DNA of 64,000 nt, from contig DBYB01000051.1 in assembly GCA_002309995.1 (NCBI GenBank), positions 1 to 64,000 of the forward strand, written 5' to 3'. How positions within the stretch are numbered: position 1 is the first letter of the stretch; every line of letters begins with the position of its first letter. The stretch is from Bacteroidales bacterium UBA1197 (GTDB taxonomy: Bacteria; Bacteroidota; Bacteroidia; Bacteroidales; UBA932). Below the pieces are notes generated by a model, which saw nothing but the letters and a program-made list of their open reading frames with translations, was not told the DNA's origin and searched no databases. Positions 1 to 7,432 of this stretch are shown here, one piece after another. Both the position numbers and the translations under genes were made by a program.

Positions 1-584
1 TGGCTGCCGGAATCCGCATTCCGGATGTATGGGGTGATGGCATGGTCAACACCGCCGACCTCCTTCCAGTTGGTAATCTCTCCGGTATAAATCTTCCGCA
101 CCTGATCCGAAGTTAGATTCTTGACGGGGTTCTTTGGATTGACGATGAATACCAGCGCATCGATGGCGAGCGGTGCCGTCTCCAGTTCAACGCCAAGTTC
201 AGCCGCTGACGCCTTTTCATTTCTGGAAATGTCCCGGCTGGCGATGATGACATCTGTCTTCCCTTCTATGAGATTCATATACGCTCCATGCGTACCGCTG
301 CAGAGATTCTTGTCCAGATAATCCCTGTAGGAGAATGACGTTTTCATCCCGGAGAAGTCTGGCTGGATGATGTAGGTCGGACTGCCCATCCAGTCCTCTT
401 CCCACTTGTAGGGAACTCCAAGAAGCTTGTAAGCCACCAGGTCCCGTGGCGGCTTTGTGCTGGTGGAGCAGTCCGTAAGCGGCCAGTCTTCCAATTTGAT
501 ATCCTTCAGGTCGGCTACCGGGGCATCCACCTTTCCGCAAGCGGACAAGGCCAACAAAACCGCAAGACATAATATATTTCGCAT
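1..584 (-). CDS. PstS-like phosphate-binding lipoprotein, N-terminal part (runs off the window)
   Basis: Reading leftward from ATG at 584, an open frame of 194 codons continues to the window edge with no stop. The first 16 residues form a short lipoprotein signal (MRNILCLAVLLALSAC, lipobox LSAC). Further in are TDVIIASRDIS, APLAIDALVFIVNP and a segment resembling the DQVRKIYTGEITNWKEVGG signature of PstS-type substrate-binding proteins. The family binds phosphate in the periplasm for an ABC importer. The ligand itself is inferred from family only. The rest of the gene and any pst transporter genes would lie left of the window. It is divergent from the lipoprotein gene at 704. Confidence 0.75.
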   Translation of the reverse strand, partial: MRNILCLAVLLALSACGKVDAPVADLKDIKLEDWPLTDCSTSTKPPRDLVAYKLLGVPYKWEEDWMGSPTYIIQPDFSGMKTSFSYRDYLDKNLCSGTHGAYMNLIEGKTDVIIASRDISRNEKASAAELGVELETAPLAIDALVFIVNPKNPVKNLTSDQVRKIYTGEITNWKEVGGVDHAITPYIRNADSGS

Positions 585-626
585 ATAAAGAGCTTTTTAA
601 TATAAAACAGAAGAGCGTCGTGATTC

Positions 627-660
627 TTGCGTAATATAGACAAAAAAAAAGCTACTTTTG
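627..660 (+). promoter_or_regulatory. Bacteroidetes-type promoter for the lipoprotein at 704
   Basis: TACTTTTG at 653-660 matches the -7 consensus TAnnTTTG. TTG at 627-629 is a weak -33 candidate with a slightly long spacer of 23 bp. The site lies in the divergent gap before the GTG start at 704. Confidence 0.4.
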
Positions 661-703
661 CATCAATTACGCAAGAAAAACCGGCAAACTGCATTTACGT
701 TAC

Positions 704-1642
704 GTGAAGCTCAATAATACTATATATCTTCTCATCCTGACATTAGTTCCGTCTCTTGTCCTCTCCGGCTGCCTGGGCACGGAATACTATGATGTTGCCA
801 CCGATGAAATATTAACGCCGGAGGGCATTACCAACGTAATCCCGCAAGAGGGCGCTGCGCTTGAAATTGAGTTGACGTATGAATTTGAGTATTACACCAA
901 ATTCGAGCCGGGCCGGCGTTTTAAGCAATATCGCTACAGGGTATATATCAATGACCGGCCGTATTGCTTTGGCGTCACTGCGGATGAAAGCCAAAGGGTT
1001 ACTATCCCGATAATGGAGAACGATTCCCATACCCCGGCCACGATTGTAGTCGAAGGGGCCAAGGCTCTGGACTATAACGTCAATCCGGAACAATGGGATA
1101 CCTGGCACGAACTCTACCGTGGCACCCAGGAATGCCTCCCGGAATCTGAAAGTCTCCGATACCCTGACTTCGAGGACTGGCGATTGATTGTAAGGATAGA
1201 CGGCAAAGATTATCCGTTCGTATTGTACGAAACCGGAGCCGGCGAGGTGCTTAAGCGCCACCTGTTCGGCCGCAAGGTCTCTATACCGATCAGTCTTAAC
1301 GACAACTACATTTATCCATTGGTCGACGACGGTTTTGTAAAAGAACTTAACGGTATTATCCCACCAAACTTTGGCGCCGTAAACGAGAGGCAGAAAGCCG
1401 GAAATCTATACATAAGTCCCTACGGAGAACTACATATATGCCTTCATAACCACACGATTACAGGCTATGACTCAGAGATCGGCTTCTGCTCCCCCGAATA
1501 TAAAGATGCTCTAAAGAAGCTCTATCCCGGCTGGCATGGCTATGTGCAGTCGGAGATGACTCTGTTCCTGGAAGAGCCAACTAACGCTATGGCTAACGAT
1601 ATAGCTAACTCTTACCGCTTCTGCAGCTGGCATATGCATTAA
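704..1642 (+). CDS. Unrecognised lipoprotein with two internal beta-type repeats
   Basis: This 312-residue protein starts with GTG; no in-frame ATG gives the signal peptide. The hydrophobic segment YLLILTLVPSLVLSGC ends in a lipobox (LSGC, Cys23), so it should be an outer-membrane or inner-membrane lipoprotein. Two stretches look like copies of the same module: around residues 85-115 (YRYRVYINDRPY ... VTIPI) and 160-200 (WRLIVRIDGKDY ... VSIPI). I recognise no family and no catalytic motif. It stands alone between a divergent PstS-like gene and the AbiE pair, with its own TAnnTTTG promoter. A surface-exposed or adhesin-like role is possible but unsupported. Confidence 0.7.
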   Translation: MKLNNTIYLLILTLVPSLVLSGCLGTEYYDVATDEILTPEGITNVIPQEGAALEIELTYEFEYYTKFEPGRRFKQYRYRVYINDRPYCFGVTADESQRVTIPIMENDSHTPATIVVEGAKALDYNVNPEQWDTWHELYRGTQECLPESESLRYPDFEDWRLIVRIDGKDYPFVLYETGAGEVLKRHLFGRKVSIPISLNDNYIYPLVDDGFVKELNGIIPPNFGAVNERQKAGNLYISPYGELHICLHNHTITGYDSEIGFCSPEYKDALKKLYPGWHGYVQSEMTLFLEEPTNAMANDIANSYRFCSWHMH

Positions 1643-1733
1643 TACTAACATTTGCACACCCCGCGTGGAATGCGAACTATGTGGGCAGAAACAAAGTGGA
1701 ACCGTAAAAAGTGAGACTTTTTCGGCAGCATCC

Positions 1734-1764
1734 TTTGTTTACTGCCAAAAATGTCTTATTTTTG
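1734..1764 (+). promoter_or_regulatory. Promoter of the AbiE-like pair
   Basis: TTTG at 1734-1737 and TATTTTTG at 1757-1764 are separated by 19 bp, an exact fit to the Bacteroidetes -33/-7 pattern. The -7 element is 19 bp upstream of the ATG at 1784. Confidence 0.7.
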
Positions 1765-1783
1765 CACCCAGATTCTGTGAACG

Positions 1784-2521
1784 ATGACCACAACGGAAAG
1801 GATCATACAGTACGCGACCCTGCAGCAGGGGCCCTTCAAGAAGAAGGACCTTGCCGCCTGGCTGTCCAATGCCTCCGGAGCGGCTGATACCAGTCTGCAG
1901 AAGCAGCTGGAGCGCCTGGTCGCATCCGGCCGGCTCACCAAGGCAGGATGGGGTGCATACCAGCTCAGCACAGCGTCCAAGCCCCGGTACTTCCTTACCT
2001 TGAAGCCGCAGACCCAGGAGATGGGCGCATACCTCCGGCAACGCTACCGGCTGGCCGATTTCTGCATCTGGGACGCCTCCAGCGTTATCCCCTTTATGCT
2101 CCACGTGCCCAATATCAACATGGTCATTGTGGACGTAGAGCGCTATCTGCAAGAGTCCTTCCCGGACGCCCTCCGGGAGAAATATCCAAGCCTGCCGGTC
2201 CTTCCCAATCCCAGCCGGGAAGAGTTCTTCAAATTCGGCAGTACCGCTGGCTGCATCGTCCTGCATACCCTCACCACCGAATCCCCGCTGGACAGCTTTG
2301 AAGGCATCCCCGTCCCGCAGATAGAGAAGATGCTGGTGGACATCGTCCTCAACCCGGAATTCGACTTTCTCCAAGGCAGCGAACTCAATCGTGTTTACCA
2401 GGAAGCCTTCTCCTCTTACGCCATCTCCCGCCCCCGCCTGCTCCGCTACGCCCAGCGCCGCGGCTGCCTGGACAAAATACAGCAACTGATAGACCGTACA
2501 ACCAACATCAACCATGATTGA
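1784..2521 (+). CDS. AbiEi-like antitoxin (type IV toxin-antitoxin system)
   Basis: This 245-residue protein begins with a winged-helix segment (about residues 1-65: KKKDLAAWL ... LERLVASGRLTKAGWGAYQL). A larger domain of the kind found in AbiEi-related proteins (DUF6577/DUF6088-like) follows. Its 3' end overlaps the next gene by 8 bp, and that gene is a clear AbiEii-type nucleotidyltransferase, so antitoxin is the natural role. AbiEi antitoxins usually also repress their own operon through the winged helix. Low similarity to the reference antitoxins is expected. The assignment rests on the domain layout plus the partner. Confidence 0.7.
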   Translation: MTTTERIIQYATLQQGPFKKKDLAAWLSNASGAADTSLQKQLERLVASGRLTKAGWGAYQLSTASKPRYFLTLKPQTQEMGAYLRQRYRLADFCIWDASSVIPFMLHVPNINMVIVDVERYLQESFPDALREKYPSLPVLPNPSREEFFKFGSTAGCIVLHTLTTESPLDSFEGIPVPQIEKMLVDIVLNPEFDFLQGSELNRVYQEAFSSYAISRPRLLRYAQRRGCLDKIQQLIDRTTNINHD

Positions 2522-3581
2522 CCCCAGAAGCAGAAGCCTGGAATGGATTGAGCAGGCAAAGCAGCATATCCCCGGAGTATCCGACACACCCCTTGTAGAG
2601 AAAGCCATCCGCGCCCTCTCACTGCTGGAATCCCTCGTCCGTTCCGGCTGCCCCTTCATCTTCAAAGGCGGTACGGCCCTGATGCTCCACCTGGACACCT
2701 CCAGACGACTCTCCATCGACGTGGACATCGTCTGCCCTCCCGGCACGGACATCACACAATACCTGGGCAAGTTCGGCCAGGAATACGGCTTTACCGGCGC
2801 AGAAGAGATTGAGCGCATTTCCCGTACCGGCGTCCCCAAATCCCACGCCGAATACCACTACGCCGTCACGTACCCATCGGGCCATCCTACCGACAAGATC
2901 CTGCTGGACGTCCTGTACGAAGACATACACTACAATCAGGTCGTAAATCTTCCAATCGCAAGTCCGATGCTCATCCAGGACGGCGCCCCCGTTACGGTTC
3001 CGTGCCCCAGCCTGGCCGATATGCTGGGAGACAAACTTACCGCTTTCGCCCCTCACACCACCGGCATCCCGTTCTTCAAGCACGAAGACCCCTTCTTCAT
3101 GGAAATCATGAAGCAGCTCTACGACATCAGTTCCATCCTGGACCGCATCGACGACCTCTCCGCCGTCCGGAAGACCTACGCCGAAATCGTCCCCATTGAA
3201 CTGGGCTACAGGAAGCTGGAAAACCTCACCGAGGCCGATGTCCTGAATGACACCTACCAGTGCGCCATGAACATCTGCCTCCGCGGTGCCCTGGACCGGA
3301 CCGAATTCAGCTACTATGCCGACGGTGCCCGACGCGTCAACTCCTTCATCATCCCCGAATCCTACAACGCCGACGTCGCCATCCGCGACGCCGCCAAAGT
3401 GGCCTACCTGGTCCGCCTCATCCAAACCGGCGCCAATGTGGTCAAGCACTATAGCCCCGAGATGGACACCGAACTGGCCGCTGCGCTCATTGAGGACCAG
3501 TCCCTGAACAAGCTCAACCGAGTGAAGAAAATCAGCCTGGAAGCCTTCTTCTACTGCCGAGAACTGGAGCAGATCAAATAG
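2514..3581 (+). CDS. AbiEii/AbiGii-family nucleotidyltransferase toxin
   Basis: This 355-residue protein has the polymerase-beta-type nucleotidyltransferase signature of AbiEii: KGGTALMLHL at residues 51-60 (GG at 52-53) followed by DVDIV (Asp69 and Asp71), and a downstream motif LGDKLTAFA near residue 175. AbiEii toxins transfer nucleotides (known members pyrimidinylate tRNA acceptor stems) and stop growth; several act in abortive phage infection. The start ATG lies inside the antitoxin's last codons, so translation is probably coupled. All expected catalytic residues are present, so the toxin looks intact. The RNA target is unknown. Confidence 0.82.
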   Translation: MIDPRSRSLEWIEQAKQHIPGVSDTPLVEKAIRALSLLESLVRSGCPFIFKGGTALMLHLDTSRRLSIDVDIVCPPGTDITQYLGKFGQEYGFTGAEEIERISRTGVPKSHAEYHYAVTYPSGHPTDKILLDVLYEDIHYNQVVNLPIASPMLIQDGAPVTVPCPSLADMLGDKLTAFAPHTTGIPFFKHEDPFFMEIMKQLYDISSILDRIDDLSAVRKTYAEIVPIELGYRKLENLTEADVLNDTYQCAMNICLRGALDRTEFSYYADGARRVNSFIIPESYNADVAIRDAAKVAYLVRLIQTGANVVKHYSPEMDTELAAALIEDQSLNKLNRVKKISLEAFFYCRELEQIK

Positions 3582-3843
3582 GCTCCAGCCGTCAACTCCC
3601 AATTCTGTTCATTATCTGTACTGTGTTCATTATTATTGAACACTACTTACGTGATGAACATAATGGAAGATGAAGTACTGCAATATCACACATTTCGAAA
3701 AATCCGAACAGATATCCGAACACTATTTTGGAAATCAAAGTAAACGGAGGGAAATTATCGAGTATATTTTTCGCTGAATTTCAATGATTTAAGAAACTGA
3801 CGGAAACTGCAGGAAACTCTGAACATTTAGCCTTCCGCACCGC
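3582..3843. other. Non-coding, degenerate stretch after the AbiE pair
   Basis: No convincing gene. There is a 7-bp inverted repeat GTGTTCA/TGAACAC (3623-3629 and 3637-3643, 7-nt loop), further TTCATTAT copies just upstream, and two direct copies of ATCCGAACA (3702-3710 and 3714-3722). Base composition is more A+T-rich than the flanking genes. It could be the scarred edge of an acquired defence islet, but no integrase or attachment site was seen. Confidence 0.4.
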
Positions 3844-3872
3844 GAAAACCCCTGAGTTTCAGGGGTTTTCTT
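3844..3872 (+). terminator. Strong hairpin terminator downstream of the AbiE pair
   Basis: A 12-bp perfect stem (GAAAACCCCTGA / TCAGGGGTTTTC) with a 3-nt loop spans 3844-3870 and carries A and T runs on its outer sides, so it could work in both directions. It is 260 bp beyond the toxin gene. Confidence 0.6.
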
Positions 3873-3888
3873 CGTTTATACACATTTT

Positions 3889-4055
3889 TTTCTGATACAA
3901 ATACCTCCGAGTCCATAAACCACAAGATGTGGCCAACCGACTGGGTCAACACCAACGGAGACTTTGGATTAGCTTTCCCCCAGGCCATCGACCGTATGAA
4001 AAAGGCTTATGCCGACCGTCTCGCCACCCTGGAAAAAGCAATCGAAGCCCTTTGA
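3889..4055 (+). pseudogene. 3' remnant of an unidentified gene
   Basis: A protein-like frame without a usable start codon ends at TGA 4053-4055. It reads as an ordinary C-terminus: ...NHKMWPTDWVNTNGDFGLAF, then PQAIDRMKK, then an amphipathic tail ADRLATLEKAIEAL. Codon use resembles neighbouring genes, and there is nothing upstream but the terminator, so the 5' part has been lost. The stop overlaps the -33 element of the next gene's promoter. I do not recognise the parent family. Confidence 0.4.
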
Positions 4056-4081
4056 TGCAACCAAAAGAATAGTTACTTTTG
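4051..4081 (+). promoter_or_regulatory. Promoter of the LolA-like gene
   Basis: TTTG at 4051-4054, a 19-bp spacer and TACTTTTG at 4074-4081 fit the Bacteroidetes consensus exactly. Its position rules out the far-upstream ATG at 4009 as a start and supports ATG 4087 or 4099. Confidence 0.65.
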
Positions 4082-4098
4082 CGAAAATGAGCACTGTA

Positions 4099-4731
4099 AT
4101 GAAAAGATTCTTATGCATACTCGCCGCGATGGCAACGGCCGTAGCGGCCCTGGCCCAGACACCCGAGGAGATAGTCTCCAGGATGGATGAGGCAATGAGC
4201 AAATTCAACGCGAACGACGGCGTATCGATGGCCATTGATATCAAAATGCCGATAATCGGCACGATGTCTTCGAAAAACTGGAGCCGCGGCGGCAAATCCA
4301 GGATGGAGAGCGAGGTGGGTGGAGTCAAGGCCATAGTATGGGACGACGGCGTCACCCAGTGGAGATACAACGGCCAGAAGAATGAAATCGAGATAGAGAA
4401 CTCGAAGGTAAAGGCCAAGGAGAGTTCCGAGCCGAAAGGAGACATCGGACTGTTCGACGGTATCTGCGACGGTTATGATTTGACCATCGAAAAGGAAACC
4501 GACAAGGCCTGGTTCATCAAGTGCAAGAAGAGTAAGTCCAACAAGGACAAGGATTCGCCCAAGAAGATGAGCCTGGTGGTCGCCAAGGCCGACTACTTCC
4601 CCATCAGCCTCAGTATGAGCGACTCCGGAGTGGCATTCACGATGAGGGACATCTCCTTCGGAGTGAGCGAAAAGGACGTCACCTTCAACCAGGCCGACTA
4701 CCCCGACGCCACGATAATCGACAAGCGGTAG
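4099..4731 (+). CDS. LolA-like periplasmic outer-membrane lipoprotein-sorting protein
   Basis: From ATG 4099 the 210-residue product has a clean signal peptide (MKRFLCILAAMATAVAALAQ) and the LolA-like beta-fold pattern: an amphipathic helix EEIVSRMDEAMSKF, then alternating strands SMAIDIKMP, GKSRMESE, KAIVWDDGVTQWRYN and ISLSMSDSGVAFTMRDISF. LolA carries lipoproteins across the periplasm, but this subfamily is often of unknown cargo. ATG 4087 lies only 5 bp after the -7 element, and 4099 begins exactly at the signal peptide, so I prefer 4099. The last 25 bp around its stop codon recur at 5920-5944. Confidence 0.7.
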   Translation: MKRFLCILAAMATAVAALAQTPEEIVSRMDEAMSKFNANDGVSMAIDIKMPIIGTMSSKNWSRGGKSRMESEVGGVKAIVWDDGVTQWRYNGQKNEIEIENSKVKAKESSEPKGDIGLFDGICDGYDLTIEKETDKAWFIKCKKSKSNKDKDSPKKMSLVVAKADYFPISLSMSDSGVAFTMRDISFGVSEKDVTFNQADYPDATIIDKR

Positions 4732-4763
4732 CTATTCCTGCTGCTCCTTTATCGGTTATGTCT

Positions 4764-4849
4764 GTCACGAAATCCACCTGGAGCCGCTACTGTGTATCTC
4801 GTGCCACGGAAATGGCCGTTTTCGAGGGTTTTGACGTCACGAAATCCAC
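4764..4849 (+). repeat. Two direct copies of a 14-bp sequence
   Basis: GTCACGAAATCCAC occurs at 4764-4777 and again at 4836-4849. An inverted, imperfect form (GATTTCGCGTCA) lies near 4866-4877. The copies sit in the 190-bp gap between the LolA-like and nucleoside hydrolase genes. They could be operators or recombination scars; nothing in the sequence decides between these. Confidence 0.45.
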
Positions 4850-4925
4850 GCAGAGCCTCTCAGATTGATTTCGCGTCAGGCACAGCAAGATGTATGTTCA
4901 TTTTTACATCATATCTGAAGTAAGT

Positions 4926-5924
4926 ATGCGCAAAGCATTGATCCCACTCTTTATCACGTTGCTTGCAGGAGTCTGCTGCACGCCGAGTCAGAAAGCAGAA
5001 TCCGCTCTGCCGAGGTTGATAATAGAAACCGATATGGGCAATGATATCGACGACGCCCTGGCACTAGCGCTTGCTCTTCGTGCCGTGGATAACGGGCAGG
5101 CATCGCTGCTTGCAGTAGGCTGTCACAAAAAAAGCGCTACCGCTGCAGCATTCACCGACGCCGTGTGTACCTGGTATGGCCATCCGGAAGTGGAAGTGGC
5201 AATGAGTACCACTCCAGTTCAGGAATTCTCAGACTATGTGGACTATACCGTTTGTGAAAATGATTTCCAAAAATCGCGCACGGAGTATCCCGAGCCGGTG
5301 GCACTTTACCGCAGGATTCTGGCCTCCCAGCCGGACAAGTCCGTGACTTTCGTAAGCCTAGGCTTCGGCACTACGCTGGCGCAACTGCTTGATAGCGGCC
5401 CCGATGAGTATTCTCCTCTGGCAGGAGTGGATCTAGTGAAAAAAAAGACCGCCGGCCTGAGCATTATGGCAGGCAGCTACGGCGAGAATAAGCGCGCCGA
5501 ATACAATGTCGTCAATGACATCCCCGCGATGCAAAAGGTGTTTGCACAATGGCCTACCGCCATTTGGCAGAATCCCTTCGAGATTGGCAAGCAGACTATG
5601 TACCCGGGAGCCATAATAGAGCGGAATTTTGGATACAGCGAGCCAAATCCGGTAGTGGAAGCATACAAACTCTATCGCCAGATGCCTTACGACCGTCCCA
5701 GTTGGGATATCCTAAGCGTGCTTTACACCGTTCAACCCGAGTTGTTTACCAATAGCGTTGCTGGCACGGTCAGTGTGGACGACGATGGTTACACCTGGTT
5801 TACGCCGGACGATAAGGGCCTGCACCGGGTACTGAGCGCCACGCTGGACCAGCCCCAGGCCATTATGAAGGCCGAGCAGGATATGACCTTTAACGACTCG
5901 GACCTGACCCCGACACCAAGATAA
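4926..5924 (+). CDS. Nucleoside-hydrolase-like lipoprotein
   Basis: This 332-residue protein starts at ATG 4926, directly before the signal peptide MRKALIPLFITLLAGVCC with a lipoprotein-type cysteine. ETDMGNDIDDALALALAL (about residues 34-51) is the Ca2+-binding DxDxxxDD signature of inosine-uridine-preferring nucleoside hydrolases, which split ribonucleosides into base and ribose. Bacteroidetes encode many exported members of uncertain substrate. The final ~15 residues (AEQDMTFNDSD...) match the C-terminus of the LolA-like protein rather than a hydrolase, and the frame then shifts by one base into the stop. The end of the gene therefore looks recombinant. Confidence 0.8.
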   Translation: MRKALIPLFITLLAGVCCTPSQKAESALPRLIIETDMGNDIDDALALALALRAVDNGQASLLAVGCHKKSATAAAFTDAVCTWYGHPEVEVAMSTTPVQEFSDYVDYTVCENDFQKSRTEYPEPVALYRRILASQPDKSVTFVSLGFGTTLAQLLDSGPDEYSPLAGVDLVKKKTAGLSIMAGSYGENKRAEYNVVNDIPAMQKVFAQWPTAIWQNPFEIGKQTMYPGAIIERNFGYSEPNPVVEAYKLYRQMPYDRPSWDILSVLYTVQPELFTNSVAGTVSVDDDGYTWFTPDDKGLHRVLSATLDQPQAIMKAEQDMTFNDSDLTPTPR

Positions 5925-5944
5925 TCGACAAGCGGTAGCTATTC
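5920..5944 (+). repeat. 25-bp copy of the LolA-like gene's 3' end
   Basis: These 25 bp are identical to 4713-4737, which contain the last codons and stop of the LolA-like gene plus 6 bp beyond. About 45 bp upstream of each copy are also similar but diverged (GACGTCACCTTCAAC versus GATATGACCTTTAAC). The two copies are 1207 bp apart and bracket the nucleoside hydrolase gene. Confidence 0.75.
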
Positions 5945-6607
5945 AGCAACAGGCTGAACCACTCGCGCAGGAACCTCGACCAGGAGGTCAGATTCGGACA
6001 TTTTCTGGGGATTCGTGCCCGGAACGCCCTGGGGGACCTCCATTCCAAGCTGACCGAAAAGCCATTCCCAGTAGGGCGGCATTGTGCCGTCCGGCGCCAG
6101 CCAGTTCATCGGTTCACTCTGGAACACCGGCTGCCCGTCGGCATCCAGGTAGGACGCCTGGACCAGTTCGGAACAGTATAATTCCTCATTGTCCGGAAGG
6201 AATCTGACGTCATATCCCCTGCCGCAGAAGGTCTTCGCCTTCTCCACGGCGGCATCGGCATCAACACCCTTGACGCGCTTGACGATGAACTCCGGATAGC
6301 TGCCGTCATTCAGCGTGAAATCCCTCAGGAAGGTATCAAGCGGATGCCGGTCAACTCCGTGCGCAATCGTGGCGTCGATAATCCATACGCTGTCGGCCTT
6401 CACTTCGGCAATGGCTACGTGAATCAGATTCAAAAAACCTTCATCACCCGTAGCCGCAGATATCGCCGCATCCATCGATCCGCCCTCCGCATCATAATCA
6501 GCAGGAAGCCCCACAAAAATCAAGTCCCCGTTGCGGAGCCTGTCACTCCCCTTTCCGCAGCCGAATGCGACAACCGCCGCCGCCAATATCAGAATTATCT
6601 TTTTCAT
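5939..6607 (-). CDS. YiiX/YebB-like NlpC/P60 cysteine hydrolase, lipoprotein
   Basis: From ATG 6607 the 222-residue product begins MKKIILILAAAVVAFGC (lipobox AFGC, Cys17). It shows the circularly permuted papain-like layout of YiiX proteins: NGDLIF near residue 26, His63 in NLIHVAI, and Cys145 in EELYCSELV. This class hydrolyses amide or ester bonds, with proposed peptidoglycan or lipid substrates. An in-frame ATG 12 bp further upstream (6619) would put four extra residues before the signal peptide and is less likely. A minus-strand TATATTTG (6651-6644) lies 37 bp upstream. The gene converges on the nucleoside hydrolase with a 14-bp gap. Confidence 0.78.
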   Translation of the reverse strand: MKKIILILAAAVVAFGCGKGSDRLRNGDLIFVGLPADYDAEGGSMDAAISAATGDEGFLNLIHVAIAEVKADSVWIIDATIAHGVDRHPLDTFLRDFTLNDGSYPEFIVKRVKGVDADAAVEKAKTFCGRGYDVRFLPDNEELYCSELVQASYLDADGQPVFQSEPMNWLAPDGTMPPYWEWLFGQLGMEVPQGVPGTNPQKMSESDLLVEVPARVVQPVAE

Positions 6608-6693
6608 AATACAAAGCATTTAAGGAGCAATTCGCCCACAATGCAAATATACAACTGTTTCTCCGTTATTTCCATTATATTTGCAACTGAGAT

Positions 6694-7224
6694 ATGGAAC
6701 AAAGCATAGACAAATATCGCGAGAGCCTCACCCAATACCTGCTTGAGGTATGCACCGGAAGCGGCTACCTGAAAGGGACGCTTCTCAGCTCGCCAGACAT
6801 AGATGAAGCCTGGATGCGTTACGCACCCTCGTTCTACGGCGACGCGGTCCGCGAATTCAACAAATACCCGGAGTTCTGCCTGGGTTGCGCCGGATACCTT
6901 GGAATGGCCGTGGCTTATTACTGGGACAAGGATTGGGAAAAGTACCGCACTGCACCATACGCCTGTTTCAAAGGAGAAAGAGGCTTTGACGATATGGACG
7001 ACCATATCGCCGACAACATCCTCCGGGACCGCAAGCACAGCACCCCGGCCATGGAATCCACCGCCGCAGCCGCTTATCATTTCCTGATGCGCGAAAGCCC
7101 CGAGCCGGGCACTGCCGACGCCTACCGCAAGTTCCTCGTCACCGAAGAAGTGATGTTCAAAACCGGCGCCGCCATCGAACTCAGCCGCCTCGGCTACAAA
7201 TTCGAAGAAATCAACCAGGGTTAA
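6694..7224 (+). CDS. Unrecognised cytoplasmic protein
   Basis: The protein has 176 residues, no signal peptide and no transmembrane segment, and a mixed helical sequence with conserved-looking parts (YLLEVCTGSGYLKGTLLSSP, PEFCLGCAGYLGMAVAYYWD, GFDDMDDHIADNIL). I do not recognise the family. TATATTTG at 6676-6683 lies 10 bp before the ATG, so the leader would be very short. It is divergent from the YiiX-like gene and otherwise isolated. Confidence 0.6.
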   Translation: MEQSIDKYRESLTQYLLEVCTGSGYLKGTLLSSPDIDEAWMRYAPSFYGDAVREFNKYPEFCLGCAGYLGMAVAYYWDKDWEKYRTAPYACFKGERGFDDMDDHIADNILRDRKHSTPAMESTAAAAYHFLMRESPEPGTADAYRKFLVTEEVMFKTGAAIELSRLGYKFEEINQG

Positions 7225-7259
7225 TCCCTATCCAGATTCTTCCCTCCCCGACCGTGCCC

Positions 7260-7340
7260 GAGGGTCCAACGCTTGGACCCTCAGATACGATAATGGGGTG
7301 TTTTTGTGGCTGAGGGTTCAGGCGTTGGACCCTCAGCCAC
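7260..7340. repeat. Two hairpins built on the same GAGGGTCCAACG-type sequence
   Basis: A palindromic unit spans 7260-7282 (arms GAGGGTCCA / TGGACCCTC). A second, longer hairpin at 7306-7340 has an 11-bp GTGGCTGAGGG / CCCTCAGCCAC stem extended inward to about 15 pairs. Both contain variants of GTTGGACCCTC, so they look like two copies of one intergenic repeat between the convergent genes ending at 7224 and 7433. They may also serve as terminators, although no T-run follows. Confidence 0.55.
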
Positions 7341-7432
7341 AGCATCGTAATACTCTACCCACCCCCAGCAGCCGCTGAGGAGAAGGGAGACCAAAATAAC
7401 GACAAATAACGGTTGCCCGAGTCTCATGTATC

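Noticed and set aside
4009..4098. Start of the LolA-like gene at 4009
   Set aside because: It precedes an excellent promoter at 4051-4081, and the signal peptide starts at 4099.
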